A stretch of 54,332 nt of DNA, taken from assembly GCA_002633005.1 (NCBI GenBank), contig NMRA01000612.1:12401-66732 (forward strand), in the 5' to 3' direction. Position 1 is the stretch's first letter. Each line of letters starts with the position of its first letter. The notes beneath the pieces were generated by a model, which was given only the letters and a program-made list of their open reading frames with translations, was not told where the DNA came from and did not search any database. A program made the translations under genes and the position numbers. Shown here one piece after another: positions 35,701-44,216 of the stretch. The stretch comes from Phoronis australis (taxonomy: Eukaryota; Phoronida; Phoronidae).

Positions 35701-38700
35701 GCTCGTTACCAGAGATGAAAAGGAGACCGAGGTAGGCGATATAAGGTCATTTATTATAACGAATAGAATTACAAGTAAATATAGTGAATACAGATAATAA
35801 AAATAAAAAATGATAATCTCTGGTAAAATGGGCAATAAAAAAAGCGCCGGCCACATGGAAGTACGAAAGAACGAAAACAGGGTGGTAGAGGGTGGAAAAA
35901 AATAAGTTTTGGAACATACGACAATGTGGCCGGAACAAAAGTGAACTGAAAACAAGGTTGCCATAGCAAAGAAAATGCCTACGGACATGTGACAATCATC
36001 AGCCTATGAGAGCCAAGAGCTGACCAAACTCAAGACACGAGATAACAACAGACCAATACGAAGGCTGGGAAAACGACATGCAGTCCTGCACAAGGAATAA
36101 TGGAATGAACACTTTAATACTTTAGCACAGTTCTAACTCTCTGGGAGGGTAGTTAGGCAAGAGGTCATAACTTTCTGGGAGGTTAGTTAGGCGAGGGGTT
36201 CTAACTCGGTTTGTGGCACTCAGCTGCTGTCAAATCTTGTTGGAAACAATGTCGCACCAAGGCACTAACTGGGGTAACTTGGAAAGTGGCAGCACAGACA
36301 ACTAGCTACTAAAACCACAAACTGGGGTTACAGCAGTTTTGACTGTCAGAGTGAATAGTAATGTTTACATGACTTACAATCAGGTTTAGTTGGTCTGAAC
36401 ACACCTTAACCCTGAAAATTGCCAGCAGTTAAGCCAACTGATTTTTGTAGCCATACTAAAAAGCTTTTACATTTTCGTAATGTAGCACTTATGTTTCTAT
36501 TATAGATAAGACAGCAGGACCTAATTTTTAGAATAATGCCACTGTTTGAAAATATGAAAGCCATAAACTGAGTTACAATATTGAACAACAGTTGAAGGTA
36601 AGGTGGTGCCCTCACCCTTTATGGTCATCAGTGTAGTGACCTGGCCTTGGTTTTGCAAAAATTGGAACATACCTGCAACATCAACCTGGAGTAGTATTTC
36701 TAGATAAGCTTCGTGTTTTGATATTATATAAGCCACACACTGAGTTGCTGCAATTTGAACAACTGGGTGTTTGCTGACCAGAAGTTTCTTCAGTGAAGAT
36801 GGTAAGGTGGCGCCCTCACCATTCGTGGCCATTAGTGTAGTTAAGAGTTGAGAATTGTTAATCATTTTCTTCAGTAACCCTGAAACGTATATCCAGTATT
36901 TCAGATAATGAGAAGTTGGTGATCAGAATTACAACTCAGTATTCCACCAGTAATATTGTAAAATTTAAAAACAGTGATTTAAGTTACATTCTGGAAAATG
37001 CTGCAAGCATTTAAAATTGTGTTAAGCTTATAAATATTTGAAAAACAAAGCCTTTTAGTGCCCTGACAACAAATAGAAAAAACAACCATAAACACTTGGG
37101 AAATGTTTTCAACTTACTAAGCACATGGGTAGATGTGTCCAGTGTTGATGCTGTATTGAGCACATTAATTACTTCCTGACAGAGAAGTTTGTGTAAACTG
37201 TGAGGAAGTTCTCCAGTAGAACACAGGGAGGTCAATATGGCCAAGGTAGCATTCTGTACTGGTTCACTGGGATAGCTAATACCAGAGCACAAGTACTCCA
37301 CAAATGGATCTGCATGGAAAGTATAGTTTTACACATCACTAACCCAGTCCATTAGAAAATCAGCCATTTCACGGCACTTTGCACACTGTCAACTGATTTG
37401 TAAAAGAACCACTGTTGTCAATTCTTCTTATCACCAGCACTGAGCACCAGACATTCCTTTCAAGTGGGCCAAGTCAATCACCATATTAGCCATGATTTTA
37501 CAGCCATAAGACAATGACTGAATAAACTGCAATAAGGTATAATGAAACCACTGATTTTTTTTAACTGATTGACTCCTGAAATTGTGTATTCCTCATGAAG
37601 TGATGTAGGTTGGGATAATTTTTTCGTGAGGAAGTACAATAAAAATTGGCTAAAAACGATGTGATTGGATTGGGACTGTTGACCAATGTTTCAATACTGA
37701 CGGATTTGTTCACCTTAATGTGATGGTACGGGATGTTAGTAACTGTGGTTTCGTTATTGTTATGCTTATTTAGTTGCTATTGTTCATTTATTGTTTTGCT
37801 TGTCTTTGTTGCATCTTAGGGCGCTGTATACTTGTTACTATAATAATAATAAACTTTATTTAAAGAGGATAAAAATACAATAAATGTAAAACATGCTTTA
37901 GCCCGAAAGGCTAATATCCAGCATGGTTCTCATGGGTCATGCGGACAAGACTGTATGTGTCTGGCACTTTGCTGGCGACAGCAAGAGAAGGGTATCTTGT
38001 CCTTCCCTGGCCTATGGAATTGAGCGTGTGTTGTGCGCAACTGAACAGTACAATGTATTGAGGTGAAATACACATCTTTGGTGTTCACTGGAGATTCATT
38101 CAGTTACATTTGGCACCCAGCGTGCTTCGAACCTATGGAAGCTTTTGTACAGTTACGATGCCTAACAAACTGTGGTTGTGTTACAGCTCTGCATGGTAGA
38201 TTGAACTGCTACCTGACTTTGCAAGATTTGTGTGATTTTTTCCCACTTAAATTTGTGTCTTTTTTTCTGAAAAGGTTGCCTATAATAAGTTAAGTGCTCA
38301 TGCTGTGTTTTTAGCTGTTTTAGCAACCATTGAAAAAAACATTGTTTCCAGTGAAAAATTATGTTTTAAAGGTTGCATACACATGAAGACCATCAGTTTG
38401 GGGGTTACTAGTCTCACCCTAGCCGTTACATACTTTGAAATGGTTCACGGCAAACACTCATGCTATCCATAATTTGAAGTTAGCAGACATGAGACCAGAA
38501 AGATATAGTACTCATTATAATTTTCAATCCTTTGTTGCTGAAGTGCACAGAGTTTCAACTGTATATCCACTATACTAAGCCATAGGCTAGCCAAGGCCAC
38601 TACTGATATAGCCAATGCTGAAGTATGCTGCCCTGCACTGCATGGTATAAGATTCATATCAAACAGTAGAGCACTCCTGCTGAAGAGCTTCCAATAACGG

Positions 38701-41700
38701 GACTTCCTGTATGCATGGTTAACACAGGTGATAAATGTTAAACCAATTAGCCAGGGGAATTACTTTCATCAAAATTAATGTCAAGGATAATTAATGTCGC
38801 CTATATAGACCACAGCAGTTAAAATGTGAAAAGTGAGTTTTCCACCTCTAATGGGATTTATTTATGTCTTAATCAAACTTTCAGAGACGCAATAATTGCA
38901 AGTTCTTGTTCATGCAATGAATTAAAACATATTTTGACTATGAGTATTATTATTTGAACATCAGCTGTGCTGCTCTAACACTGGTAAACCATAACATTTA
39001 AGCAATACCTGAGTTGTATATCGTAAAGTAAGCTAAACAGCTTAAATCCACCCACAAAATAGAGTTTATTTGCAGAACACTTGAAGGTTTGGAACCCTGT
39101 ATATTCTCATCCCATTCCTTTCAACTGGATGCCAGATAGAGTGAGTACACAGAGCTCATAAATCTCCCCATGGAAAGCCTTCTAAGAAAAGTTATCTGTT
39201 TTTATTTTAACCTCCACAGTCATACCATATATGGTTGAGGGGGAATCACACAGATGTTAAGTGCTGCACACACAGAGAAAACACAGCTCCTAACAGCTGG
39301 TAGTATAAATAACTGGACAAGCTACCAGCTAAGTTCAACTGTAAGGAATGCCAGGTGCTGTTGCCCTAGCTGTGAAAGTGGCAACACAGCATAAATTGTG
39401 TTTAAGGTTGTTTTACACACTGTATACAGAGTATCATGGTAAAATGTTAGGAACAGCTTGGTGTAAATCAAGTTATGTTACACCGTATTATTTTCATTTA
39501 TCATTTTATTGTGGTAATCTTATGCAAGTGCCATTATCTGTATTAAACAACTTAAAATTAAATTGCACACTAAACATCATGCAGTGCCATCTCTGAAAAG
39601 CACCATTTTGGAGTGGAACTTATTGTTTTGTTTTTTAATACGGCAAATTAAATTAATGTTCCTAATATAATTGAAATCACAGACTAAATTAAGTGAGAAA
39701 GATTCACTACTGCTCACTTGATTTATTCCTGTTTGGAATTTGAGATTTCAGCCTGACATAATTAGCATTGTGTAGTTTTTTTAAGTATGTTTTAATTCTC
39801 AATACGTTGGGTTTATTGTTCAAAACAAGAACGGTGATTAAAAAATTGTGTTTTCACCATAACTATTAGGTGAACTGACACTTCTTAACAATATGTACAA
39901 TCAGTGCATCTGAGTTTTTTTCTTAGCTCTCCAGTAAAAGTTATTAGCCAAAATAGAAAGGCATAATGCTTGCTTTCTGACAGTCAAGATGCCATTGAAC
40001 TAATGACCTCCCATTCTTTTAGTCTTTCCAAAGCCCAGTGAGTGACAGTTGCCAGACTATTTGGGTCATGATGAGTACCAGGGTTTGGTGTTGTAATGGA
40101 TACCACACAGGCATGATAAATTAACTATTGGTTTTGGTTGGAGCTAGTTTATTGTAAGTTACAATTAGTTAGAGTCAATTGTTTTTCTGAGTAACTGATA
40201 GCCAGTTGCGATCTTACCTTTCTTGTCGAGGAGATAAGCTGAAAGTCCTTCAATGTTTTTTAGTAACTTCTCAACAATGAAAAACCCAGAGAGGCTCTTG
40301 CTGTAATTACAGTCATTTATGCTCTGAAATCAACACAAATTTACTTCATTGAATGTAAAACATATCAAGTCACTGCGTAGCATCATACTCTTCAATTTTT
40401 CGTTTGCATGCACATGGTACACAGCACTTTGCTTCAAGAAGCATCATCAGGTGAGTGAGCTAGTAATACAGCCCACAGAAAATAATGATTAAAAACTCCA
40501 CAGATTTGTACAAAGTTGACATGGGGCCTGTTTATCATGAAATCTGATCTGAGGTCATATTGTGTGGACAAGTTACCACATTAGCAATGGTTTCACTGGC
40601 TAAAATAAATTTATATCGGCTAAGTCGTAGATTACAACTGGTGATTTTTTAAGTCTTAACGTTCTGAAATTGAATTCCTCAAAAAAGTTTTGAAAATTCT
40701 TATCCGAAGCGAAACAGTTACCAGAGAGCAACGGGGAGCATTGAAATGCCACCACAACTGCAATTCTAAATGGCACAACATCCGAAAATAGGAAGGTGTT
40801 ATCATCTTCTGAATAGAAGACTGCTTTTTGAATAACCATCAACAAACTTCAAAGATTACAGAGGCAAACGTGAAAAATAATTGCTAGTACGAGGCCAAGC
40901 GGTAGTCCAATCCATCCATCTGTTGTCAAGTTAATAGGACTACACTTGTCAAAAGATATTGCAAGACAAGGGGATACAGGGATACAGAATAAATGTCTCT
41001 ATACAGAAGTTGGACCCATCTGAAAACCCATGTCACGTCACTGAGTCGTGCTCTTCTCCGCAGTGGGAAACACTAGTCAATTTTCAAAATAATCCATTGA
41101 GCAGTTTGGCAAACAGAGAGTCAAATAACTAAAGTTATGAAAATAGCCACAAAGTGGTACATAATACGTCAAATCCATCCAAAAATAAATAGGTGCTGTC
41201 ATCTTCATAATAGAAACTTGACTGCGAAACTTCATGAAAAACCGTCACAAAAACTCTGAAGATAAAGAGAAAAAGGCAATAACTAAAACTGCCACTGACC
41301 TGAAGACAGCGGTATTTAGAGCTGTCCAAGTTGTGGGCAGCCGATGTCACATTTATACAATAACACTTGCAAATCCAGCGAAAATTAAAGATACAGCGAA
41401 AATCACTACTAGGGGGCAACTCAAGAGTTATTAGACCATAAGACAAATCCTATGCTAACATCTGAAGTTTTGTTACCCCCCACCGCTAATCAAGCCTTGC
41501 CCAGACTGTGACTAAATTATACTACTCGATTCACAAATTAAGTAATGCTCGTGGCTTATAATTAGCCGCGATGCTCAAAAAAACCTATTCACCAAATTCT
41601 CTTATGATGCACAATTTTAAACATTCAAAGATGGAACTTATAATTTTCTTTTCAATTTTATAAGCAGACATGTTGGTCATTTCCCTTACTTATTGAGCAA

Positions 41701-43717
41701 TTCCAAACCACCGAAGCTTTCTGGATCTCAGAGGGGTATTTGTTCAGTATACTTTTATTCTAGAGAAAATTTTGATACTATAACTAATCAACACATCTGA
41801 ATGAATAGCCTCTGCTGCCGTACTGAAAATTGTGGCTTTTGACAGGCTTAAAGTGCTGACAAAAGTTAGTTGTCAGAAACATGTAAGGAAGGTGCAAAAC
41901 AGTAGTCAATCAGAATTAAGAGCACAGCATTTAGGCGATCATTACCACTAACTGGGCATCTTCCTCTTATTAACCTCACTTCAAAAATAGATGCTCTAAA
42001 CAGATGGCTTGAGTGATCACATGACAAGATTACAGGGAAGGGTAGTGATTGAGTAGGCAGGCACTGAATGTAATACTTTTACAGGAAAACTTAGCTTTGA
42101 AGGTCCATCCCTGTTGAGGTAATGTCAACACTTGTGCTATAGTTAGTGCTTGCCAGTGAAGCACTCACTGTCAGACACAAGGAATCTGTCACTTACCTGA
42201 GACACAACAGCATCAATGACTCCACAGACAAGTTCTTCAATCTTTAGATTACACACAACAAGTACCAAACCTGTAGGAACAGTGACGCATGGAAACAATT
42301 TCACTGAGTAATTGAACATTTTCTAGACACAAAAATTACTTCCCGGGGTTCGAAATTGTTTGTACTAATCTGCAACTTTGCCACTGATAAATAGCACCAA
42401 CATATGTGGTGGTTACAACAACTCAAAGTCACAAAGTACACAAAAATACAAAATTGTCAGTGCAATTTTTAAGTCACCAATATTAAGTTTTTGAGTACGC
42501 AAGTCTTCACTTATTTGGCAAAACTCATTCCGAAGGCCCAAAACTATCAAGATTGATTACCCAGCTGAAAATAATAGAAACTTAACTGTCGTTTCATGAT
42601 TATACAGACCATATAAAAATAATTGCAGGTGGTCCGATACACATTATACCAGACGTGTGCAGGCCGTGCATGTGGGCCCATTGCACCGATCGCCTGGAAT
42701 CATTTTTATGTTTTACTAATATATGGTTAAGACCAAGCTGAGGAGCTAGAAACCTGGCTCAAGGGTTTAGCAGTGTGACACAGTGGGACTCGAACCCACG
42801 ACCTCGAGTAAAGAAGTGGGCACCTATCACACTAGTCCACACTGCCATAAGTCCAGGTAATGTTTTTTTAATCTTTTTTTGGCAAATTGGGTACCAAAAG
42901 AAATCACAGAAAACCAAGAGTGACTTTCACTACCAAGCATCTAGTAAAAATCATTACTTGTAACAATGCAGTCAAATCTGTTCAGGCAAGTGATCATGAC
43001 AGAAGTTGCTGTTTAAAATTCATAGTATAGCATTTTATTTAATTAGGTCTAAAAAACAAAAATTACTGACAACTGGGCTACCTTCAATAAGGCTAGCAAG
43101 ATTTTTGTAATATATCACCACACAGCATGGCGGAGCAAAGCGTATGATCTCCGTACTCTAAGCTTTTTACAATTTCAAATATTTGGCGTTTTAAAACTTA
43201 CAGAATGTGCCCCAATCCTCACCTTCAATAGCCACAGTTACAAGCAAGTCATCTTCATATGATGTCAAACCTGAGAATAAAGGAATATAAAGGAAATGGA
43301 CTTGTCACCTTGTCCACTTCTGAGCCACTGAGAAAAGCTACTCAATGTGCCAATATACATTTAAATTTTACACATCAGTTGACTTAAGCAACAAGCTGAT
43401 TTGATTATCAATCCTGTAACACTAGAACAGTAAAATTAGCACATTTCAACAGAAACTAATTACCATACAAAATAGTACATATGTGGTAAGCCACTTGCTC
43501 ATCTTGCTCCAGAACGCTTATTATACCATCCATATTTGCGGAAATAAAATTCAGAAATTCAGAGAGTATGAATTTCTTTTTTGTTGCAACAATGTTGACA
43601 TCTTCCAACAACTCCAGCATGCAAGCTATACACATTTGCAAGTTGGAATCACATCCAGTAATCGTCCATTTCCCAGCATGATCCCTGTGAGTGCAGGTTG
43701 GTTGTAGGACATCCATT
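20472..43717 (-). CDS. MEI1: Large ARM/HEAT-like protein, probable meiosis inhibitor protein 1 (MEI1)
   Basis: Twenty-three minus-strand exons splice in frame, all GT-AG: 43717-43464, 43270-43223, 42270-42197, 40323-40218, 37309-37118, 36879-36673, 34876-34760, 33563-33326, 32793-32593, 32314-32164, 31580-31420, 30780-30535, 30355-30253, 29494-29321, 29015-28908, 25722-25651, 25229-25151, 24785-24684, 24517-24416, 24006-23867, 21737-21504, 21138-20956 and 20783-20472. From the ATG at 43716 the product is 1,200 residues, leucine-rich, almost wholly helical, with no signal peptide or transmembrane segment. Size and architecture fit MEI1 (about 1,270 aa in mammals), which is needed for meiotic double-strand breaks. 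Identification rests on overall architecture and remembered resemblance (e.g. LTQPWNRFL near the C-terminus), so it is tentative; another large ARM/HEAT protein is possible. The first exon has an acceptor just before its ATG, so an upstream exon exists that I could not find. Confidence 0.6.
20956..21138 (-). CDS. MEI1: MEI1-like exon m22
   Basis: Acceptor ACTTCTTCCAG, donor ATG|GTAACA. 61 codons, phase 0. Encodes VDPLMQQASVNCFLALHQSL and LILTQPWNRFLV, the segment most suggestive of MEI1. The open frame runs past the donor in another frame that I consider non-coding. Confidence 0.88.
21504..21737 (-). CDS. MEI1: MEI1-like exon m21
   Basis: Acceptor TCCATTTCAG, donor CAG|GTGAGG. 78 codons, phase 0. 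Encodes DYCIEIKTESLLKHFKSNHC..., LTSEKVQLLLIYIQQRIMQ; amphipathic helices typical of ARM/HEAT repeats. The 2.1-kb intron before it (21738-23866) has no recognised element. Confidence 0.9.
23867..24006 (-). CDS. MEI1: MEI1-like exon m20
   Basis: Acceptor ATTTTTCAAG, donor AAG|GTAAAC. Phase 1 in, 0 out. Encodes SSLILGKSELLSMIDEWITT and YTCALNMLALLVHLQAK. Confidence 0.9.
24416..24517 (-). CDS. MEI1: MEI1-like exon m19
   Basis: Acceptor TATTTTGCAG, donor ACAG|GTTAGT. Phase 1 to 1. Encodes INMIINKDMNDVKTTTNFIT and LLSWDIIKASST. Too short to appear as a long open frame; placed by phase and splice sites. Confidence 0.85.
24684..24785 (-). CDS. MEI1: MEI1-like exon m18
   Basis: Acceptor TTGTTTTGCAG, donor CATG|GTGAGT. 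Phase 1 to 1. Encodes GKCNINGLLELLVLVLQKSP SVDTSSYIMVLYH, a clear leucine-rich helical repeat. Confidence 0.88.
25151..25229 (-). CDS. MEI1: MEI1-like exon m17
   Basis: Acceptor TTTTGTTTCAG, donor GGAA|GTAAGA. Phase 0 in, one base out. Encodes YSSGMQPRQESILNALNKAF IAKSAG. Confidence 0.85.
25651..25722 (-). CDS. MEI1: MEI1-like exon m16
   Basis: Acceptor TTCATCACAG, donor AAG|GTAAGT. 24 codons, phase 0. Encodes DLASVGMEKASRAAVNVMKS VLEK. Short, but flanked by strong splice sites and phase-compatible with both neighbours. Confidence 0.85.
26842..28292 (-). mobile_element. Decayed non-LTR retrotransposon (LINE), interrupted by a DNA element
   Basis: On the minus strand, 27078-26842 encodes a reverse-transcriptase fragment with FKKMTDPNTLDNY, RISVLP, FQYGFCTYHLTEQAALELIN, the classic N-terminal RT blocks of Jockey/CR1-like LINEs. 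Upstream, 27599-27445 encodes a linker-type stretch (IRYKLYYKLKRTPFTLSVYS) and 28292-28189 a further piece, separated by the element at 27600-28179. Frameshifts and stops break it throughout and the RT catalytic block is absent. The 3' end below 26842 could not be placed; 26000-26840 is probably related debris. It lies in the 3.2-kb intron of the MEI1-like gene, in the same orientation. Confidence 0.75.
27600..28179. mobile_element. TIR DNA element (MITE-like) inserted in the LINE
   Basis: The left end AGGGCTGTTCCAGTAAAATC and right end (reverse complement) AGGGCTGTTCCAGCAAAATC are inverted repeats extending about 40 bp through a G-rich GGAGGGGGGAAGGCA segment. Direct repeats TATTTGTTG flank it at 27591-27599 and 28180-28188, a plausible 9-bp target duplication. 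Internally, CACCACCCATAATTTTT-type motifs recur near both ends. It has no transposase. Confidence 0.75.
28908..29015 (-). CDS. MEI1: MEI1-like exon m15
   Basis: Acceptor TCATTTCCAG, donor TTG|GTAAGT. 36 codons, phase 0. Encodes LEMWMDVEKLSDSGSSVDLE LELLIVNNEVCYQSLL. Confidence 0.88.
29321..29494 (-). CDS. MEI1: MEI1-like exon m14
   Basis: Acceptor CTTTATTACAG, donor ATG|GTAATT. 58 codons, phase 0. Encodes LALPNVIEWSDVVRNALHIV and HHASVLKLVFSC. The true frame is not the longest open frame at this position. Confidence 0.88.
30253..30355 (-). CDS. MEI1: MEI1-like exon m13
   Basis: Acceptor TTCCTTGCAG, donor TCT|GTAAGT. Phase 2 in, 0 out. Encodes FIQESHLRERLCIFITQHQP LKLHLIKPVLFLLS. Confidence 0.87.
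30535..30780 (-). CDS. MEI1: MEI1-like exon m12
   Basis: Acceptor TCTAACTATAG, donor ACAG|GTAATT. Phase 2 to 2. Encodes SSVLTNCVCRVLACLVNVTL, an acidic linker (EGSLEESSNILEQ) and SLVLLLYTSFYHGN. The open frame extends upstream past the acceptor, which I treat as intron. Confidence 0.88.
31420..31580 (-). CDS. MEI1: MEI1-like exon m11
   Basis: Acceptor TTCATTTCAG, donor TTTCG|GTAAGA. Phase 0 in, two bases out. Encodes NNFNEIPLETIFINFYQVLN and EIQELLIKLCESGVISTTL. Confidence 0.88.
32040..32075. repeat. AAT-rich trinucleotide microsatellite
   Basis: Imperfect (AAT)n tract in an intron of the MEI1-like gene. An open frame over it is rich in Asn/Ile only because of the repeat. Confidence 0.85.
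32164..32314 (-). CDS. MEI1: MEI1-like exon m10
   Basis: Acceptor TTTTTTTTAG, donor CTT|GTAAGT. Phase 2 in, 0 out. Encodes LFIGDNNQMLISEQAFSMPE EDQDRC and NYIIMVMDEICIPFIL. Confidence 0.88.
32593..32793 (-). CDS. MEI1: MEI1-like exon m9
   Basis: Acceptor ACGTTTTCAG, donor GCAA|GTAAGT. Phase 2 to 2. Encodes VDHLQSGVPLGDIKSTVLYL, a basic Lys/Arg-rich stretch (SKSKASKHNSARRER) and KLFKVLHLICK. The basic stretch could be a nuclear-localisation signal (inference). Confidence 0.9.
33326..33563 (-). CDS. MEI1: MEI1-like exon m8
   Basis: Acceptor GCTTGTTAG, donor CTAAG|GTAATT. Phase 1 in, 2 out. Encodes IDSILRSLEQAFKEHSPQTI, MSLLSILLEKHQSAD and ASCNAMANYLR, at least two ARM/HEAT-like helical pairs. 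Confidence 0.92.
33782..34276. mobile_element. Probable MITE with inverted ends
   Basis: The left end AGGGCCCTTTCATACTAAAT and the right end (reverse complement) TTAGGCCCGTTCATACCAAC form imperfect terminal inverted repeats, and both run into ACTGCGGTC/GTTGCGGTC-like sequence. The TTCATAC motif recurs internally (about 33847, 34138, 34224). It has no coding capacity. A target-site duplication is not clear. It lies in an intron of the MEI1-like gene. Confidence 0.6.
34760..34876 (-). CDS. MEI1: MEI1-like exon m7
   Basis: Acceptor TTATATTTCAG, donor TATG|GTAGTT. Phase 1 to 1. Encodes FLFEGLASTNELLVRSIFCC and WTFFSKCHAVY, followed after splicing by GIDSIL. Confidence 0.9.
35095..35600. repeat. 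Very degenerate relative (D) of the CTAGTGGC repeat family
   Basis: AAGTAGTGGCAATTTCTG (about 35130) and TATCCCCTAGTGATTTTC (about 35330) plus TGTGAAATT/TGCCTCAGT phrases recall the XPO6-intron repeat. Divergence is high, so membership is tentative. Confidence 0.4.
35640..36330. other. Purine-rich intronic segment with a 35-bp tandem duplication
   Basis: From about 35700 to 36330 the + strand is unusually rich in A and G and unlike its flanks, suggesting an inserted element, but I see no ends or coding motifs. At 36131-36199 CTGGGAGGGTAGTTAGGC recurs once as a diverged 35-bp tandem copy. Long open frames on the minus strand are Phe/Tyr-rich artefacts. Confidence 0.4.
36548..36640 (-). pseudogene. 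Decayed partial copy of MEI1-like exon m6
   Basis: On the minus strand CACTACACTGATGACCATAA and GAGGGCACCACCTTACCTTC mirror the exon's CTACACTAATGGCCACGAAT and GAGGGCGCCACCTTACCATC, and GTTGTTCAATATTGTAACTC mirrors its GTTGTTCAAATTGCAGCAAC. About 30 bp of the exon middle is missing. It lies in the intron immediately after exon m6 and, by chance or not, stays open in the same frame as read-through of that exon. Confidence 0.75.
36673..36879 (-). CDS. MEI1: MEI1-like exon m6
   Basis: Acceptor ATACGTTTCAG, donor GCAG|GTATGT. Phase 1 to 1. Encodes LLKKMINNSQLLTTLMATNG, SSLKKLLVSKHPVVQIAATQ and CVAYIISKHEAYLEILLQVD, typical ARM/HEAT helices. A partial copy of this exon lies just downstream. Confidence 0.92.
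37118..37309 (-). CDS. MEI1: MEI1-like exon m5
   Basis: Acceptor TTTCCATGCAG, donor CTTA|GTAAGT. Phase 1 to 1. Encodes PFVEYLCSGISYPSEPVQNA TLAILTSLCSTGELP and HKLLCQEVINVLNTAS. Confidence 0.92.
37838..38000 (-). mobile_element. Probable 3' tail of a non-LTR retrotransposon
   Basis: Read on the minus strand, a segment containing TTAGCCTTTCGGGCTAAAGC is followed by AAATAAAGTTTATTATTATT, i.e. a short structured 3' end with a (TTA)n tail typical of 5'-truncated CR1/L2-like insertions. No protein-coding remnant was identified upstream, so it is called on tail structure only. Confidence 0.45.
38001..40217. other. Intron of the MEI1-like gene, no supported feature
   Basis: Together with 37310-37837 this is the 2.9-kb intron between exons m4 and m5. 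No element beyond the 3' tail above, no RNA gene and no convincing exon was seen; a minus-strand open frame at 38657-38463 was examined and rejected. Confidence 0.5.
40218..40323 (-). CDS. MEI1: MEI1-like exon m4
   Basis: Acceptor GTTGATTTCAG, donor AAAG|GTAAGA. Phase 0 in, one base out. Encodes SINDCNYSKSLSGFFIVEKL LKNIEGLSAYLLDKK; joins exon m5 to give DKKDPFVEY. Confidence 0.9.
40600..41430 (-). repeat. Inverted-orientation relative of the CTAGTGGC repeat family
   Basis: On the minus strand, GGATTTGACGTATTATGTAC followed by CACTTTGTGGCTATTTTC near 41190-41135 parallels GGATTTGACCTATTTTGCGC-CACCTAGTGGCCATTTC of copy A. A second similar block lies near 40760-40740. On the + strand, CTACTAGGGGGC at about 41406-41417 is one mismatch from the CTCF core, opposite in orientation to the XPO6-intron sites. 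Confidence 0.55.
42197..42270 (-). CDS. MEI1: MEI1-like exon m3
   Basis: Acceptor GTTCCTACAG, donor CAG|GTAAGT. Phase 1 in, 0 out. Encodes LVLVVCNLKIEELVCGVIDA VVSQ. Confidence 0.88.
42612..42846 (-). mobile_element. tRNA-derived SINE, copy 1
   Basis: On the minus strand the element starts GGCAGTGTGGACTAGTGTGA and contains GGTTCGAGTCC (42796-42786), a perfect RNA polymerase III B box, so the head is tRNA-derived. The body includes CATGTGGGCCCATTGCACCG (as read on +) and the tail reaches ATATAAAAATAATT. It matches the copy at 44.2-45.2 kb over its whole length. It lies in an intron of the MEI1-like gene. Confidence 0.8.
43223..43270 (-). CDS. MEI1: MEI1-like exon m2 (48 nt)
   Basis: Acceptor TTTATTCTCAG, donor GAAG|GTGAGG. 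Phase 1 to 1. Encodes LTSYEDDLLVTVAIE. Microexon placed by phase continuity between m1 and m3 and by strong splice sites. Confidence 0.82.
43464..43717 (-). CDS. MEI1: MEI1-like exon m1 (first found)
   Basis: Acceptor TTTATTTTCAG immediately precedes A-ATG (ATG at 43716-43714); donor TATG|GTAATT. Encodes MDVLQPTCTHRD..., LQMCIACMLELLEDVNIVAT and ISVLEQDEQVAYHICTILY. The ATG may be the true start with a non-coding upstream exon, or this may be internal and about 60-70 N-terminal residues remain unfound. Confidence 0.82.
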
Positions 43718-43900
43718 CTGAAAATAAATGGCCACAGTTGGTATGACTGTCAGACATGCTCACTGTGAAATGATCAACTGAATAATTATCTATAGTACAA
43801 ATGTTTTTGAAAACAACAGATTCAGAATACTTGCTGCACTCAATGATACATCAATGGATTACTAGATTTATTCAATTGATTTTCAAGATTGGGCAGAGAC

Positions 43901-43924
43901 CCCCCCCCNCCCCCCCCCCCCCCC
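43901..43924. repeat. Poly-C tract with one N
   Basis: A run of about 23 C is broken only by an N at 43909. The true length is uncertain and the N is best read as a basecalling or assembly problem in the homopolymer. Confidence 0.9.
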
Positions 43925-44216
43925 GTCAGACAATATTGTCGTGTTTTTTCAGTGGTGTGGAAAATCGGTGGTGAGCAGAGGCAAGTGACAGTATTGCTGA
44001 TGGTCCTGCCTGTGCTCAATTTTGAAATTCAAAGACGAGAAACAAATCAGCACACAATGACAATATTTACATCTCAGCAAAATAGGGAATCAACAGACCC
44101 ATCAGCCGCAGTGTCCCTCAAGGTCGTCCTCTACCTTATCGATTATTTACCCTAGCTTAGGGAATTCTCACAACCCAAAAAACCACCAATTACCTTTCAA
44201 GAGAATTCTGATATTA

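Noticed and set aside
35650-35995. Minus-strand Phe/Tyr-rich open frames resembling membrane proteins
   Set aside because: They come from a purine-rich strand read in reverse; three overlapping frames are equally open, which indicates composition, not coding.
38463-38657. Minus-strand open frame (SALAISVVALASLWLSI...) as an extra MEI1-like exon
   Set aside because: Exon m4 joins m5 perfectly in phase without it, its acceptor is weak and no good donor follows.
42770-42846. Functional tRNA gene
   Set aside because: Only the B box and a weak A box are present; no cloverleaf could be drawn and the sequence is embedded in a repeated SINE.
42775-42963. Plus-strand open frame TQWDSNPRP...
   Set aside because: It is the antisense translation of the SINE's tRNA-like B-box region, a common false protein.
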